Part shown: one piece after another, positions 35,249 through 47,330 of the stretch
Layout of the letters: every line of letters starts with the position of its first letter
Numbering within the stretch: position 1 is the stretch's first letter
Assembly: GCA_036501625.1 (NCBI GenBank)
Contig: DASXZY010000046.1
Location: 1 to 64,000 of the forward strand
Source of the DNA: Palsa-1400 sp036501625
GTDB lineage: Bacteria > Verrucomicrobiota > Verrucomicrobiia > Limisphaerales > Palsa-1400
Reading direction: 5' to 3'
Length of the DNA: 64,000 bases
Made by a program: the position numbers and the translations under genes
The notes under the pieces: generated by a model
Told to the model about the DNA's origin: nothing
Databases searched by the model: none
Seen by the model: only the letters and a program-made list of their open reading frames with translations

Positions 35249-37115
35249 CGTGCGCCTGTTCTGCCGCGCCGATCCGCTCGAAGCTTTCCTCAATATAGGC
35301 CGTGTCCTGAATGCGCGAGAGCTTCGCGTACAAGCCGTTTTGCTCGAGCAATTCCTCGTGCGTCCCGCGCTCGGCGATCTCGCCGTGCCGCATCACCAAA
35401 ATCTGGTCCGCGTTGCGGACCGTGCTCAAACGGTGCGCGATGACGAAGCTGGTGCGATTGGCCATCAAGCGTTCGAGCGCCTCCTGGATCAATTTTTCGG
35501 TGGCTGTATCGACGCTGGCCGTCGCTTCGTCAAGAATAAGAATTGGCGCGTTTTTCAAAAGGGCGCGGGCAATGCTGATCCGTTGCTTCTCGCCGACGCT
35601 CAGTTTGACGCCGCGCTCGCCCACGCGCGCGTCGTAGCGGCCGGGCAGGCGGTCGATGAATTCGTGGCAATTGGCGGCGCGGGCGGCCGCCTCCAGCTCG
35701 CCCTGGCTGGCGTCGAGTTTGCCGTAAAGAATATTTTCGCGCACGGTGCCGTTGAAGAGAAACGCCTCCTGGCTGACCACGCTCAAATGCGAGCGCAGCG
35801 ATTCCAGCGAAAGTTCCGCCGCGTCGCGGCCATCGATCAGGATCTGGCCGGAGGAAACCTCGTAAAATGCGGGCAGCAGATTGACGAGCGTTGATTTGCC
35901 GGAACCGGTCGGCCCCACCAGGGCGATCATCTCGCCGGGCCGCGCGCACAGGGAAATTTCCTTGAGCGCGAGGCGGCCAGGACAGTAGCTGAAGCTGACG
36001 TTTTCATAGCGCACGGCTCCCCGCACCGGTTCCGGCAGCGAGGCATGGCGCCGGGACGCCTGGCCGGCCCTCTCCTCGGTTGCGTCAAGAATGTCGAAGA
36101 CCCGCTCCCCGGCGGCGCGGGCGGATTGCAGCATTTGATTCAATGGATGCAATTTGGCGACCGGCTCGTAAAAGAGCATCAGATAAAGGCTGAATCCAGC
36201 CAACTCGCCAATGGTCAGCTTATGCGCGGCCACCAGCGCGCCTCCATGCCAGAGCACCAGGGCGAAGCCGAGAGAGGCGATGAAAGCCATCGCGGGCGAA
36301 TACACGGCCCAGACTTTCATGACGCCCAGCATGCTTGCGCGCATTTCATCGGCCCGGCGGGCGAAACGTTCGTCTTCATGCTGCTGCCGGCCAAAAGCCT
36401 TGATCTGCCGGACGCCCTGGAGGCTGTCCATCAGAAAGGCGTTCATGGCGCTGGAGGCGCGGCGCTGGGCACGATAACGGCCGCGCGCGGTGAGCGTGTA
36501 CCAAAGCGCGCCTCCTGCCAGCAATGGCACTGGCAGCAAGGCCAGCGCCGCCAAGGCCGGGTTCTTGCAAAACAAAATGATCAGCACGCCCGCGATGCTC
36601 ACGACGGCAATCGTTCCCTGCTCGGTGCCGTCGATGAGAATGCGCTCGAGGGAGTTGACGTCCTCAATGACGCGCGTCATCAAATCGCCGGAGGCTCGCT
36701 GGTCGAAATAACCGACGGGCAGGCGTTGCAGCCGGCCGAAAACGCCGCGGCGCATGTCGCAAATGACGTTCTGTTCAAAGTAATTATTGACAAGAATGCG
36801 GAGGCCGTTGAACACGTCGCGCAACAGGAACGCGCCAACCAGCCCGGCCACCGGCAGCAGGTAATTTCCGCTCTCGCCGCGCGTAACTTCGTCGATAATC
36901 GTCTGCACCAGCCGCGGAAAAACCAGCGAACACGCCAGCGAAAAGAGCGCGCACAAAATGTTGGCCGCCGCCATGCCCCGGTACGGCCGCAAATAAACCG
37001 CGACCCGCCGCACCACCTCCCAGGTCGAGCGGGAGCGCGCCCGGAACGTGGGGTCTTCCTCCGAATCAATATGTTCGTGTCCAGGCATTGTCGTCGCGCC
37101 CTCAGTATCCGTCAT
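35241..37115 (-). CDS. ABC exporter, fused membrane and ATPase domains (MsbA/LmrA type)
   Basis: 624 aa half-transporter that works as a homodimer. Six membrane helices (about 45-340) are followed by the nucleotide-binding domain: Walker A VGPTGSGKST, Q-loop LSVVSQEAFLFNG, signature KLSVGEKQRISIARAL, Walker B ILILDEATASVD and H-loop FVIAHRLSTV. Probable substrates are lipid A, lipids or hydrophobic compounds; the neighbouring glycosyl-transfer genes make an envelope lipid plausible but not shown. Start at ATG 37115, or 37088. It is divergent from the TPR protein at 37164. Confidence 0.92.
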   Translation of the reverse strand: MTDTEGATTMPGHEHIDSEEDPTFRARSRSTWEVVRRVAVYLRPYRGMAAANILCALFSLACSLVFPRLVQTIIDEVTRGESGNYLLPVAGLVGAFLLRDVFNGLRILVNNYFEQNVICDMRRGVFGRLQRLPVGYFDQRASGDLMTRVIEDVNSLERILIDGTEQGTIAVVSIAGVLIILFCKNPALAALALLPVPLLAGGALWYTLTARGRYRAQRRASSAMNAFLMDSLQGVRQIKAFGRQQHEDERFARRADEMRASMLGVMKVWAVYSPAMAFIASLGFALVLWHGGALVAAHKLTIGELAGFSLYLMLFYEPVAKLHPLNQMLQSARAAGERVFDILDATEERAGQASRRHASLPEPVRGAVRYENVSFSYCPGRLALKEISLCARPGEMIALVGPTGSGKSTLVNLLPAFYEVSSGQILIDGRDAAELSLESLRSHLSVVSQEAFLFNGTVRENILYGKLDASQGELEAAARAANCHEFIDRLPGRYDARVGERGVKLSVGEKQRISIARALLKNAPILILDEATASVDTATEKLIQEALERLMANRTSFVIAHRLSTVRNADQILVMRHGEIAERGTHEELLEQNGLYAKLSRIQDTAYIEESFERIGAAEQAHDE

Positions 37116-37163
37116 GCGCGTCGCGGCGCAAGTGCATTGAAAAATTTCCGGTTATCGCGCAAC

Positions 37164-38258
37164 ATGTATATGTTGATGAGTCCGAAATTGAAACTAATTG
37201 CCTACTGCGCTCTGCTGATCCTGTGCGCGTGGTTCGCCATTGGCTTCTATGTCAACTATTCCGCAGTCACCGAAACGCCGTCCGGCGGGAACGCGGCGTC
37301 CCTTCCGGCGAAGAAACACCGTCATTCCGCGACTAACGCCGTGGCGGGCACGAATGCCCCGGCCAATGCCGCCAACAGCGCCGCGACCAACGAGACAACC
37401 AATGCCGTCGTTTCCGACACCAATGCTGCCGCGGTTCCGGCCACCAACATCACTTCGATCGTCGATAGCAACATTCCGCCGCCACCCGCCACCAATGTTC
37501 CGGCTCCGGCCGTGCAGGTTGCCGGCGGAGCGGCATTGTCGCCGGAAGACAGCGCGCGCAGAAGCACGATGATTGCCTACCTGGCCGCATTGGTGGGGGC
37601 GATTGTGGGGTTGGGATTGCTGATCGCCAGCGACGTGAGCCAGCTCGTGGGAACGCGCGCCGTGGATTTTCTTTTCAATGACGCCGGGGAAGGCCAGCGC
37701 GACCCGGAGTACGAGCGAGCTGAGGCTGAGTGGGCCAACGGCAAGCATCTCGACGCCATCCAGATGATGCGCGATTATTTGAAGAAGCATCCGCGGGAAA
37801 TCTACGCCGCGCTGCGCATCGCGGAAATTTACGAAAAGGACCTCAGAAATTACCTGGCGGCCGCGCTGGAGTATGAAGAGATTCTAAAGCAGAGACTGCC
37901 CGCGGAGCGATGGGGCTGGGCGGCGATCCATTTGTGCAACCTTTATTCCAGGATTAACCAGGGCGACAAGACCCTGGCCCTTTTGCACCGCATCGCCGAC
38001 GAATACCCCAAAACGGGCGCCGCCAAAAAAGCCCGCGCCCGCCTCGGCATCGCGGAACCGGAGCTGGAACAAGGCGCGGCGGAAGCCATCCCCGAAGCCG
38101 AAGCGAACGATTTGTCGGGTGAACAGCCAGTGATCACCATGGAGGAACGGCCGCCAGAGCTTGAGCCGCGAAAAGCCTCCCCGACTCCCCCGCCGCCGGC
38201 CCAACCAGCCGAGTCCCCCAAGCCCAACCTTCCCCCCGGATTTCGCCCAAAAAAATAA
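37164..38258 (+). CDS. Membrane-anchored TPR-like protein with low-complexity linker
   Basis: 364 aa, no named family. One membrane segment at about 10-28 (LIAYCALLILCAWFAIGFYV), then an Ala/Asn/Thr-rich linker (about 50-125, repeated TNA units), a second membrane segment at about 135-158, and a cytoplasmic TPR-like helical part (HLDAIQMMRDYLKKHPREIY; LALLHRIADEYPKTGAAKKA). The tail is Pro-rich. Probably a protein-interaction scaffold. The start could be 37164, 37170 or 37176 (three clustered in-frame ATGs); no good ribosome site helps. The open frame upstream is antisense to the ABC gene and is not coding. Confidence 0.7.
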   Translation: MYMLMSPKLKLIAYCALLILCAWFAIGFYVNYSAVTETPSGGNAASLPAKKHRHSATNAVAGTNAPANAANSAATNETTNAVVSDTNAAAVPATNITSIVDSNIPPPPATNVPAPAVQVAGGAALSPEDSARRSTMIAYLAALVGAIVGLGLLIASDVSQLVGTRAVDFLFNDAGEGQRDPEYERAEAEWANGKHLDAIQMMRDYLKKHPREIYAALRIAEIYEKDLRNYLAAALEYEEILKQRLPAERWGWAAIHLCNLYSRINQGDKTLALLHRIADEYPKTGAAKKARARLGIAEPELEQGAAEAIPEAEANDLSGEQPVITMEERPPELEPRKASPTPPPPAQPAESPKPNLPPGFRPKK

Positions 38259-38387
38259 TGACCGAAACCCGAAGCATTCGCGGCCGATTTTTTGAAGAAT
38301 CTCTTTGACGCTCACTTTTATATTGCGTTCGGCCTGAACCGCCTTCATATTGTTATTGAATAATAAAACTTATCCGAAATGTGAAAT

Positions 38388-38795
38388 ATGTTACTGAATA
38401 ACTCTTTTCGCAACATGGAAGCCGACAAAGAAGAATTTAAACGGCTGGTGGAGCTCATGGGTTGGTCCCAAACGGAAGCGGCGCGGCGCCTCTACAAGAC
38501 GCCCAGCGCCATCAACCATTTGGTCAATCCGGATCATCCCAACAAACCCACGCAAACGACGATGCAGTTGCTCAAACTGATCATCGCCTCCGAACACCCT
38601 TGCCTTTTGGAGGGGCAAAGCGTTGAACTGCGGGACGCGCCGGATGCCGCGCGGGACGGAGTTCCCCGCCTCAGTTTGCGGGAACAGGAGATGATCGAGA
38701 ATTTGCGGCGGCTGCCGCTGGCAGACCAGGAGAAGGTTCACACGGTCATCAGCGCATTGTTGCGCCCCTACAAGCCGGGCAAACCCAAAAAGTGA
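38388..38795 (+). CDS. Helix-turn-helix DNA-binding protein
   Basis: 135 aa (126 if the second ATG at 38415 is used). An XRE-like HTH near the N-terminus: EEFKRLVELMGWSQTEAARR then LYKTPSAINHLVNPD. A short C-terminal helical part (REQEMIENLRRLPLADQEKV) is of a type seen in regulators that dimerise. No target can be inferred. An AT-rich stretch lies directly upstream (38340-38380) and may hold its promoter. It converges on the large kinase/pyrophosphorylase gene. Confidence 0.7.
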   Translation: MLLNNSFRNMEADKEEFKRLVELMGWSQTEAARRLYKTPSAINHLVNPDHPNKPTQTTMQLLKLIIASEHPCLLEGQSVELRDAPDAARDGVPRLSLREQEMIENLRRLPLADQEKVHTVISALLRPYKPGKPKK

Positions 38796-38871
38796 CCTCG
38801 CCTGTTAAGATGCAAAAGTGATGATGCGAATGCGCCATTCCGTTCTCTTCCGAACGAAACAGGCTTTCCTC

Positions 38872-42191
<3,320 letters not shown>

Positions 42192-42195
<4 letters not shown>

Positions 42196-43067
42196 GGGGA
42201 CGGCGTTTCATCGCCCTTCAATGCGAGCATTTCCACGAGGGTGGCGAGGACTTCATCGCGGTCGCGTCCGTCCAGGGCCAGCGCTAATTGCGCTGTCAAT
42301 AATCCGTATTTGAGGCCGATGTCGTAGCGGCGGCCCTGCAATTCCAGCGCCAGATAGCGCTCCCGCCCGGCCAGGGTATTAAGCACCGAACTGAGGGCGC
42401 TTCCGTTTTGGCCGGCCGCGGCCATTTCGGCAAGGTGTTCCATCACGAGCGGCGTCAAAACGTGCATGCCAAAAAAGCACAGGTAACGGCCCGCCCGCAG
42501 GCCCGGGACGATCAGGCGCTGCTCCGCTTCGGTCGGCGTCGGTTTTTCCAGGACGGTGTCGATTTGGTAAAGGCGCTGGCGTCCGGGCACGAGCCTGCCG
42601 CCGGCCGCGCCGTAATAGGGCAGCTTGCTTTCGTGCGTGGCCTGCACGGCCGAAACCGCGCATGATTCCGCGCTGGCCGCCTGCACGAGTTGTTGCGCGC
42701 AATTTTTCTCCGCGCGGCTGACATAAAGATGATCGCCCACCAGCAGGAGAAACGGATCGGAGCCGGTGAAACTGGCGGCGCATTGAATGGCGTGGCCGTA
42801 ACCGAGCGGCGCCGCCTGTTCCACAAATTGCAACCGGTTCGCGTGCGTCCCGGCCGCCGCGCGGTAAGCCTCCTGATCGCCGGGGCAAATGACCACGCAC
42901 ACCTCCGCAATGCCCGCTTTGAGCACCTCCTGCACAACGACCGCGAGGGCGGTTTTTTGCTGGCCGTCCCGGTCCACTAAAGTTTGGAGCGGCAAAGTTC
43001 GCTGGTTCTTTCCGGCGGCGGTGATGACGGCTTTCTTGATTTGCACGAGGGAAAAACGATTGCACAC
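42192..43067 (-). CDS. GalU-like nucleotidyltransferase with altered NTP-binding loop
   Basis: 291 aa. It begins KKAVITAAGKNQRTLPLQTL where GalU and RmlA have G-x-G-T-R-x-x-P; the second Gly and Thr are lost. Later parts fit the fold: EVLKAGIAEVCVVI, QAAPLGYGHAIQCA (uridine site), LLLVGDHLYVS (metal Asp of the GD motif), VLEKPTPTEAEQ and the late GRRYDIGLKYGLL. Either a diverged uridylyltransferase or a regulatory partner of the fused kinase gene that it overlaps. GTG at 43067 is taken as the start; GTG at 43046 is also possible. Confidence 0.7.
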
Positions 43068-43135
43068 GCAGCCCCGTTTGCAACTTCAAAATCGGATAGC
43101 CCGCGCACCCCATCCCAACTTGAACACACCTGAAT

Positions 43136-43432
43136 TCATTTCTTAAGAGACGCAAGAAAGGCGGTCCCGTCGAATCGCGGGGTTGTGGAGCGGCCGGCTG
43201 CGCGCGCTTCCGCGAGTTTGCGCGTCATCCTCGGCTTGGCGCTTTTGTTGAGCATCAACCGGGGCAGAAAAACGCCGTCTTCCACGATTGGCGGAATCAT
43301 TTGCCGCCGGTTGCCGGCAACTTCGGGAAAGCCAGATGAAATATAGCCGTTCGAGAAATAGTACACTGTGGCGAAATGGGCTTGCCCGATGGTTACCCAG
43401 TTCAAGTATGAAATCGGAAAGCACGTCGCCAA
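43136..43432 (-). CDS. Hypothetical or remnant frame, 98 aa
   Basis: Not recognised. The C-terminal half (EDGVFLPRLMLNKSAKPRMT, then RFDGTAFLASLKK) has a natural composition and ends 69 bases before the GTG taken as the nucleotidyltransferase start. The N-terminal half is less convincing, and a second minus frame overlaps it. It may be the tail of a broken gene. Confidence 0.25.
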   Translation of the reverse strand: MATCFPISYLNWVTIGQAHFATVYYFSNGYISSGFPEVAGNRRQMIPPIVEDGVFLPRLMLNKSAKPRMTRKLAEARAAGRSTTPRFDGTAFLASLKK

Positions 43433-43442
43433 TAGTCAGTGA

Positions 43443-43461
43443 CCTCCGGCAGAGCCGGAGG
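43443..43461. repeat. Perfect 8-bp hairpin, REP/IS200-end-like
   Basis: CCTCCGGC-AGA-GCCGGAGG sits 2 bases after the stop of the integrase remnant. There is no T-run on either side, so it is not a standard terminator. Hairpins of this form occur at IS200/IS605-type ends and as REP elements; this single copy cannot be assigned. Confidence 0.5.
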
Positions 43462-43463
43462 AT

Positions 43464-43700
43464 TTATGCGGAATTAACCTCGCGCGCTCTCTTTTCCTCA
43501 GCCACGTGGAGGAGCCGCAGCTTGGCCGCGCTCATGACATTGCTTGCGAGAGTCCGGCGAAAAAGCTTGCCCCGGATGCGAACGCGGGCGAAATAGATAC
43601 CCGATGGTTTATAGCGGACAAGATTGGCGGCGGGTGTCTTCACCCAATCAGATTCAACGTCGGCGTTCGCTGCCGTTGGCTGGCTTCGACTTGCCTTAAA
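43464..43700 (-). pseudogene. Remnant of a tyrosine recombinase (integrase), N-terminal part only
   Basis: A frame open from just beside the tRNA to a TAA at 43464. It reads DWVKTPAANLVRYKPSGIYF and ARVRIRGKLFRRTLASNV, then MSAAKLRLLHVAEEKRARE. This fits the arm-binding N-terminus of phage-type integrases (Y-x-A-R-v-r-x-x-G-K, then S-x-A-K-L-R-L). About 60-78 residues remain from a family of 350-450. The core-binding and catalytic domains (R..HRH..Y) are absent. The only usable start is GTG at 43643. Its place immediately 5' of a tRNA gene suits an old integration site. Confidence 0.6.
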
Positions 43701-43706
43701 TTACAT

Positions 43707-43782
43707 GGGCCCGTAGCTCAGGGGTTAGAGCAGGCGACTCATAATCGCTTGGTCGCAGGTTCAAATCCTGCCGGGCCCACCA
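43707..43782 (+). tRNA. tRNA-Ile2 (anticodon CAT)
   Basis: Complete cloverleaf of 76 bases with encoded CCA. Acceptor GGGCCCG / CGGGCCC; D stem GCTC / GAGC; anticodon stem GGCGA / TCGCT with loop CTCATAA; T stem GCAGG / CCTGC with loop TTCAAAT. The anticodon CAT could mean Met, but the body is nearly the same as Escherichia coli tRNA-Ile2 (ileX), including GACTCATAATCGCTTGGTCG. It should be lysidine-modified by TilS to read AUA. Confidence 0.95.
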
Positions 43783-43818
43783 ATCCGCCTGCGGCGCTTC
43801 ACCAAAATTTTCCGTTCT

Positions 43819-45684
43819 CTACCGCAGGCGCTGGCAGGCGCTTTTTACGATCCATTTGGATTTTTCAAGCGCGGCTTGCGCGGCGCCGGCGTCGGCGCCA
43901 GTCACGGCTTGCACGATCCGCACGGCCCGTTCGCGCAACTTCCGGTTCGACGCGTTTACGTCAATCATCAAATTGCTCACGACCTTGCCCATCCGCACCA
44001 TGGCCAGCGTCGTCAGCGTGTTGAGAACGATTTTGGTGGCGGTGCCGGATTTCAACCGCGTCGAGCCTGTCAATACTTCGGGGCCGACGTCGGGGGCAAT
44101 GAGAACATCGGGTTGGAGGGCCTTGGGAATTTGCAGGTGCGGGTTGAAGCAAAGCAGGATTGTGCGCGCGCCGCGTTTTTTGGCCGCGCTCAATGCGCCC
44201 CAAACAAAGGGCGTGCGCCCGCTGGCCGCGATGCCGAAAACCACGTCGCGTTCGTTGACGCCGCGATAGGACAAGGCGGATGCGCCAGCCTCAGGGCTGT
44301 CTTCGGCGCCTTCGACGGAACGCCAGAGCGCGGCTTGGCCGCCGGCGATAATGCCTTGCACCCGCTCCGCCGGAAAACGAAAGGTCGGCGGGCATTCCGC
44401 CGCGTCCAAAACACCCAGGCGCCCGCTCGTGCCGGCGCCAATGTAGAAAAGGCGGCCGCCGCGGCGGAAAGCGGCCACGACCAGCTCGACGCTGCGCTCG
44501 ATTTTCCGGCGCTCCGCCCGCAGGGCTTTCCCGATTTTGGCTTCTTCGTCAATCATTAATTCCACAGATCGCGCCAGGGAGAGCCGGTCCAGCTTGAGCG
44601 AACGCGGATTGCGCTGTTCGGTGGGGGAAGGGCAGCGGGAAACGGGCACCAAGCCGTCGTTCGAATCCGCCTCCCGCACGGCAGCCGACGGCGCGTGACC
44701 ATGTCCGAAATTCTCGCATGCCAATTCCAGCGCGCCCCAAACGCTTTCGCGCTGCAGAGGGGCCACGATTGCTCCGGGCCAGAGCTTCAGCAGGAGCGCG
44801 CGCACGCGGGTGGCGAAGCTGGTTTGTTGCAGGAGCACGCCCCCCGCCAGAATGAACCGCACAGGCGTGCCGGGCGCCACGAGTTTGCGGGCGCACTGGA
44901 CGCCGTCTTCGGCCAGCGTTTCCGCCGCGCCGTCCAGGATGCCGGCGGCAATGCTGTCGCCTTTGAAGGCGGCATCAAATACATGGGGCGCCAGGGCCGC
45001 GATGTCCTGCTTGGCGGCTGACTTGGCCCAATCAATTAAATCTTCCGGTTCGTTCAGCAGCAACGCTTGCAAAAGACTTTGTCCCAAGCGGGACCATTGG
45101 CCGTCGCGGTCAAGGTAATGAACAGCCGCCTTGAGACCGCGCAGGCCGATTTCATAGCCGCTGCCTTTGTCGCCAATAATGTGGCCCCAGCCGCCGAGGC
45201 GGGCGGTTCGATTGTCCTGCGTGCGTCCGAAACAACACGAACCGGTGCCACTCAGGATGAGCACTTGCGCGGCCGGCTGTTTCCGTCCCGGAGGCGTGCC
45301 CGCAACGAGGGCCGTCTCCAAGTCGTTGGTGGCGTAGCAAGGGACATTCGGCCAAATTTTGGCGGCGGCGGAGCGGATGCGATGGCGGTCGGCTTCCGTG
45401 CGCGCGCCCGCCATGCCGATGGCGATGCCTGCCAGCGGGGCGGGAGTTTTTTGGCAGAGCGCGTTGATGGCGGAGAAATGTTGAATAAGCTGGTCATCGT
45501 CCAGCAGACGGAGATTGGCGGGCCCGAATTCGGCGCGCAGGCAATCCTGGCGGCCGCCCGGCGCGAGCAGGGCCGTCGTGTGGCTTCCGCCGCTCTCGAT
45601 TCCCAAAAAGGCGGACGAGCTGTTTAAATAATTCTTCCGTGATGTATTTTGTTCTGAATTTTTCAGGGTGAGCCTATATACCAT
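43819..45684 (-). CDS. Fusion of a BadF/NagK-type sugar kinase and MurNAc-6-phosphate etherase (MurQ)
   Basis: 621 aa. Residues about 25-325 are an ASKHA sugar kinase: LGIESGGSHTTALL (phosphate 1), AIGMAGARTEADR, ATNDLETAL, LILSGTGSCCFGR, GGWGHIIGDKGSGYEIG and ILAGGVL. Residues about 345-621 are MurQ: YIGAGTSGRLGVLDAAECPP with the catalytic Glu, VEGAEDSPEAG with the second Glu, and GIAASGRTPFVWGAL. Together they would phosphorylate a MurNAc or GlcNAc sugar and cleave the lactyl ether to give GlcNAc-6-phosphate, that is, peptidoglycan recycling. Separate MurK and MurQ are the common arrangement. The start region has no clear ribosome site. It is divergent from the small gene at 45753. Confidence 0.88.
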   Translation of the reverse strand: MVYRLTLKNSEQNTSRKNYLNSSSAFLGIESGGSHTTALLAPGGRQDCLRAEFGPANLRLLDDDQLIQHFSAINALCQKTPAPLAGIAIGMAGARTEADRHRIRSAAAKIWPNVPCYATNDLETALVAGTPPGRKQPAAQVLILSGTGSCCFGRTQDNRTARLGGWGHIIGDKGSGYEIGLRGLKAAVHYLDRDGQWSRLGQSLLQALLLNEPEDLIDWAKSAAKQDIAALAPHVFDAAFKGDSIAAGILDGAAETLAEDGVQCARKLVAPGTPVRFILAGGVLLQQTSFATRVRALLLKLWPGAIVAPLQRESVWGALELACENFGHGHAPSAAVREADSNDGLVPVSRCPSPTEQRNPRSLKLDRLSLARSVELMIDEEAKIGKALRAERRKIERSVELVVAAFRRGGRLFYIGAGTSGRLGVLDAAECPPTFRFPAERVQGIIAGGQAALWRSVEGAEDSPEAGASALSYRGVNERDVVFGIAASGRTPFVWGALSAAKKRGARTILLCFNPHLQIPKALQPDVLIAPDVGPEVLTGSTRLKSGTATKIVLNTLTTLAMVRMGKVVSNLMIDVNASNRKLRERAVRIVQAVTGADAGAAQAALEKSKWIVKSACQRLR

Positions 45685-45752
45685 GCGGCGGGTCTTTTTG
45701 CCATGTTTTTTTCGCTGTTGGCGCGTATTATTTTCTTATCGGAGATTATCGT

Positions 45753-45971
45753 ATGACAAAAGTTGAAGGAGAAATACTTGACACGCTGCTGGAATTGGAG
45801 CGCGCGGCGGCCGGCATGGCGGCCAGCCAGCCCAAGCCGGATTTGCGGCCCATTTTCGCGCGGCTCGATAAATTGGAATCGGAATTGCCGGCCGACGCGC
45901 CGCGCGATTTGCGGCATTACCTCCAGCGCAAAAGCTACCAGAAAGCCCGTGACTTCCTTCAGCACCGATAA
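45753..45971 (+). CDS. Small helical protein upstream of mnmE, 72 aa
   Basis: No recognised family. Amphipathic helices (GEILDTLLELERAAAGMAAS; FARLDKLESELPAD; HYLQRKSYQKARDFLQHR), soluble. A good GGAG site (45741-45744) lies 8 bases before the ATG, and the last 23 bases overlap mnmE, so the two are translationally coupled. Codon use fits. Possibly an accessory of tRNA modification or simply a leader gene; nothing in the sequence decides. Confidence 0.7.
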   Translation: MTKVEGEILDTLLELERAAAGMAASQPKPDLRPIFARLDKLESELPADAPRDLRHYLQRKSYQKARDFLQHR

Positions 45972-47325
45972 CGACACCATCGCGGCCATTGCCACTCCGG
46001 TCGGCGAAGGAGGGATTGCCATGATCCGCCTTTCCGGCCCCGGCTCGCTGGCCGTCGCTGACGCCAGTTTTCGGCCGGCCCGGGCCTTCGGGAAACCCTC
46101 AGCCGCGGCCTCGCACACGATTCATTTTGGGTGGATCGTCCGCGCGGGGCACGTGGTCGATGAGGCACTGGTGGCCGTGATGCGCGCGCCGCGCACTTTT
46201 ACGCGGGAGGACACGGTGGAGATCACGTGCCACGGCGGCTTGCTTCCGGCCAAACTGGTGCTTGACACCGTTTTGGAAAATGGCGCGCGGCTGGCCGGGC
46301 CGGGGGAATTCACGCGGCGGGCCTTTCTCAACGGGCGCATCGATCTCGCCCAGGCCGAGGCCGTGGCGGATTTGATCCAGGCCCGCACCGAGCTGGCGGC
46401 TTCGGCGGCGCTGGAGCAATTGGCTGGCAAACTTTCCCAGCGCATCCACTCTTTGCGCGACAATTTGATGAAGACCCTGGCGCATATCGAAGCTCACATC
46501 GATTTTCCCGAGGAAGACATCGCCCCCGACACACGGGCGCAATTGGTGGAAAGATTGCAAGCCGCGCTAGGGTTCATGGATGAATTGCTGCGCACGGCCA
46601 ATGAGGGCCGCGTGTTGCGGCGCGGCATTCGGGCGGCCATCATCGGCCAGCCGAACGTCGGCAAATCCAGCTTGCTCAATCAACTGCTGGGACAGGATCG
46701 CGCCATCGTTTCACCACAGCCGGGCACCACGCGCGACACCATTGAGGAAACGGCCAGCGTGCGCGGCGTGCCGGTGGTTTTCATTGACACGGCCGGGTTG
46801 CGGGAGGCGGCCGATGACATCGAGGCCGAAGGCGTGCGGCGCAGCCGGCAGACGCTGGCGGCGGCGGAACTGATCTTGCATGTGCTGGACGGATCGGAGC
46901 CGCTGGGAGAGTTCGATCAAAAGTTATTGACAGATTACGCGGGCCGGAAACGCCTGCTGGTGCGCAACAAGGCGGACTTGCCGGGCCGGCTCCAGATGCC
47001 GGACGGGCTGGCAGCGGTGGACGTTTGCTGCCTGACCGGAGCGGGCGTCGAGCCATTGAAGGACGCCATCAAGGCGGCGGTTTGGGCCGGTGGCATCGAG
47101 GCCGGGATGTTGCAAGCCATGATTAACTCCCGGCATGAAGATGCGTTGCGGCGCGGCCGCGAGGCAGTGGAGCGGGCGGCGGCGGCATTGCGCGCGCAAC
47201 TCGGCCTGGAACTGGTGGCGCTGGACCTGCGGGCGGCGGCCGGCGCGGTCGGCGAAATCGTGGGGAAAACGACGACCGAAGATTTGCTGGACGCGATTTT
47301 CAGCCAGTTTTGCATCGGCAAGTAG
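45949..47325 (+). CDS. mnmE: tRNA modification GTPase MnmE
   Basis: With MnmG it makes the cmnm5 modification at wobble uridine 34. 458 aa. The N-terminal tetrahydrofolate-binding domain begins DTIAAIATPVGEGGIAMIRL. The G domain shows G1 GQPNVGKSSLLN, G2 GTTRD, G3 DTAGL and G4 NKADLP. The C-terminal helical domain ends in the obligatory FCIGK. GTG at 45949 fits the family N-terminus and overlaps the 72-aa gene by 23 bases; the frame upstream is not conserved. The partner mnmG is not in the window. Confidence 0.95.
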   Translation: MTSFSTDNDTIAAIATPVGEGGIAMIRLSGPGSLAVADASFRPARAFGKPSAAASHTIHFGWIVRAGHVVDEALVAVMRAPRTFTREDTVEITCHGGLLPAKLVLDTVLENGARLAGPGEFTRRAFLNGRIDLAQAEAVADLIQARTELAASAALEQLAGKLSQRIHSLRDNLMKTLAHIEAHIDFPEEDIAPDTRAQLVERLQAALGFMDELLRTANEGRVLRRGIRAAIIGQPNVGKSSLLNQLLGQDRAIVSPQPGTTRDTIEETASVRGVPVVFIDTAGLREAADDIEAEGVRRSRQTLAAAELILHVLDGSEPLGEFDQKLLTDYAGRKRLLVRNKADLPGRLQMPDGLAAVDVCCLTGAGVEPLKDAIKAAVWAGGIEAGMLQAMINSRHEDALRRGREAVERAAAALRAQLGLELVALDLRAAAGAVGEIVGKTTTEDLLDAIFSQFCIGK

Positions 47326-47330
47326 CCGGA

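Larger units (their letters stand above)
43068..43706. other. Degenerate region upstream of the nucleotidyltransferase
   Basis: Nearly 640 bases without a confident intact gene. It holds an unrecognised minus-strand frame (43136-43432), a perfect hairpin (43443-43461) and an integrase N-terminal remnant (43464-43700) running up to the tRNA. Together this looks like the scar of a lost mobile element. Confidence 0.5.

Noticed and set aside
36045..37163. Extension of the TPR membrane protein upstream to 36045
   Set aside because: The extension is antisense to the ABC exporter gene and has no membrane start.
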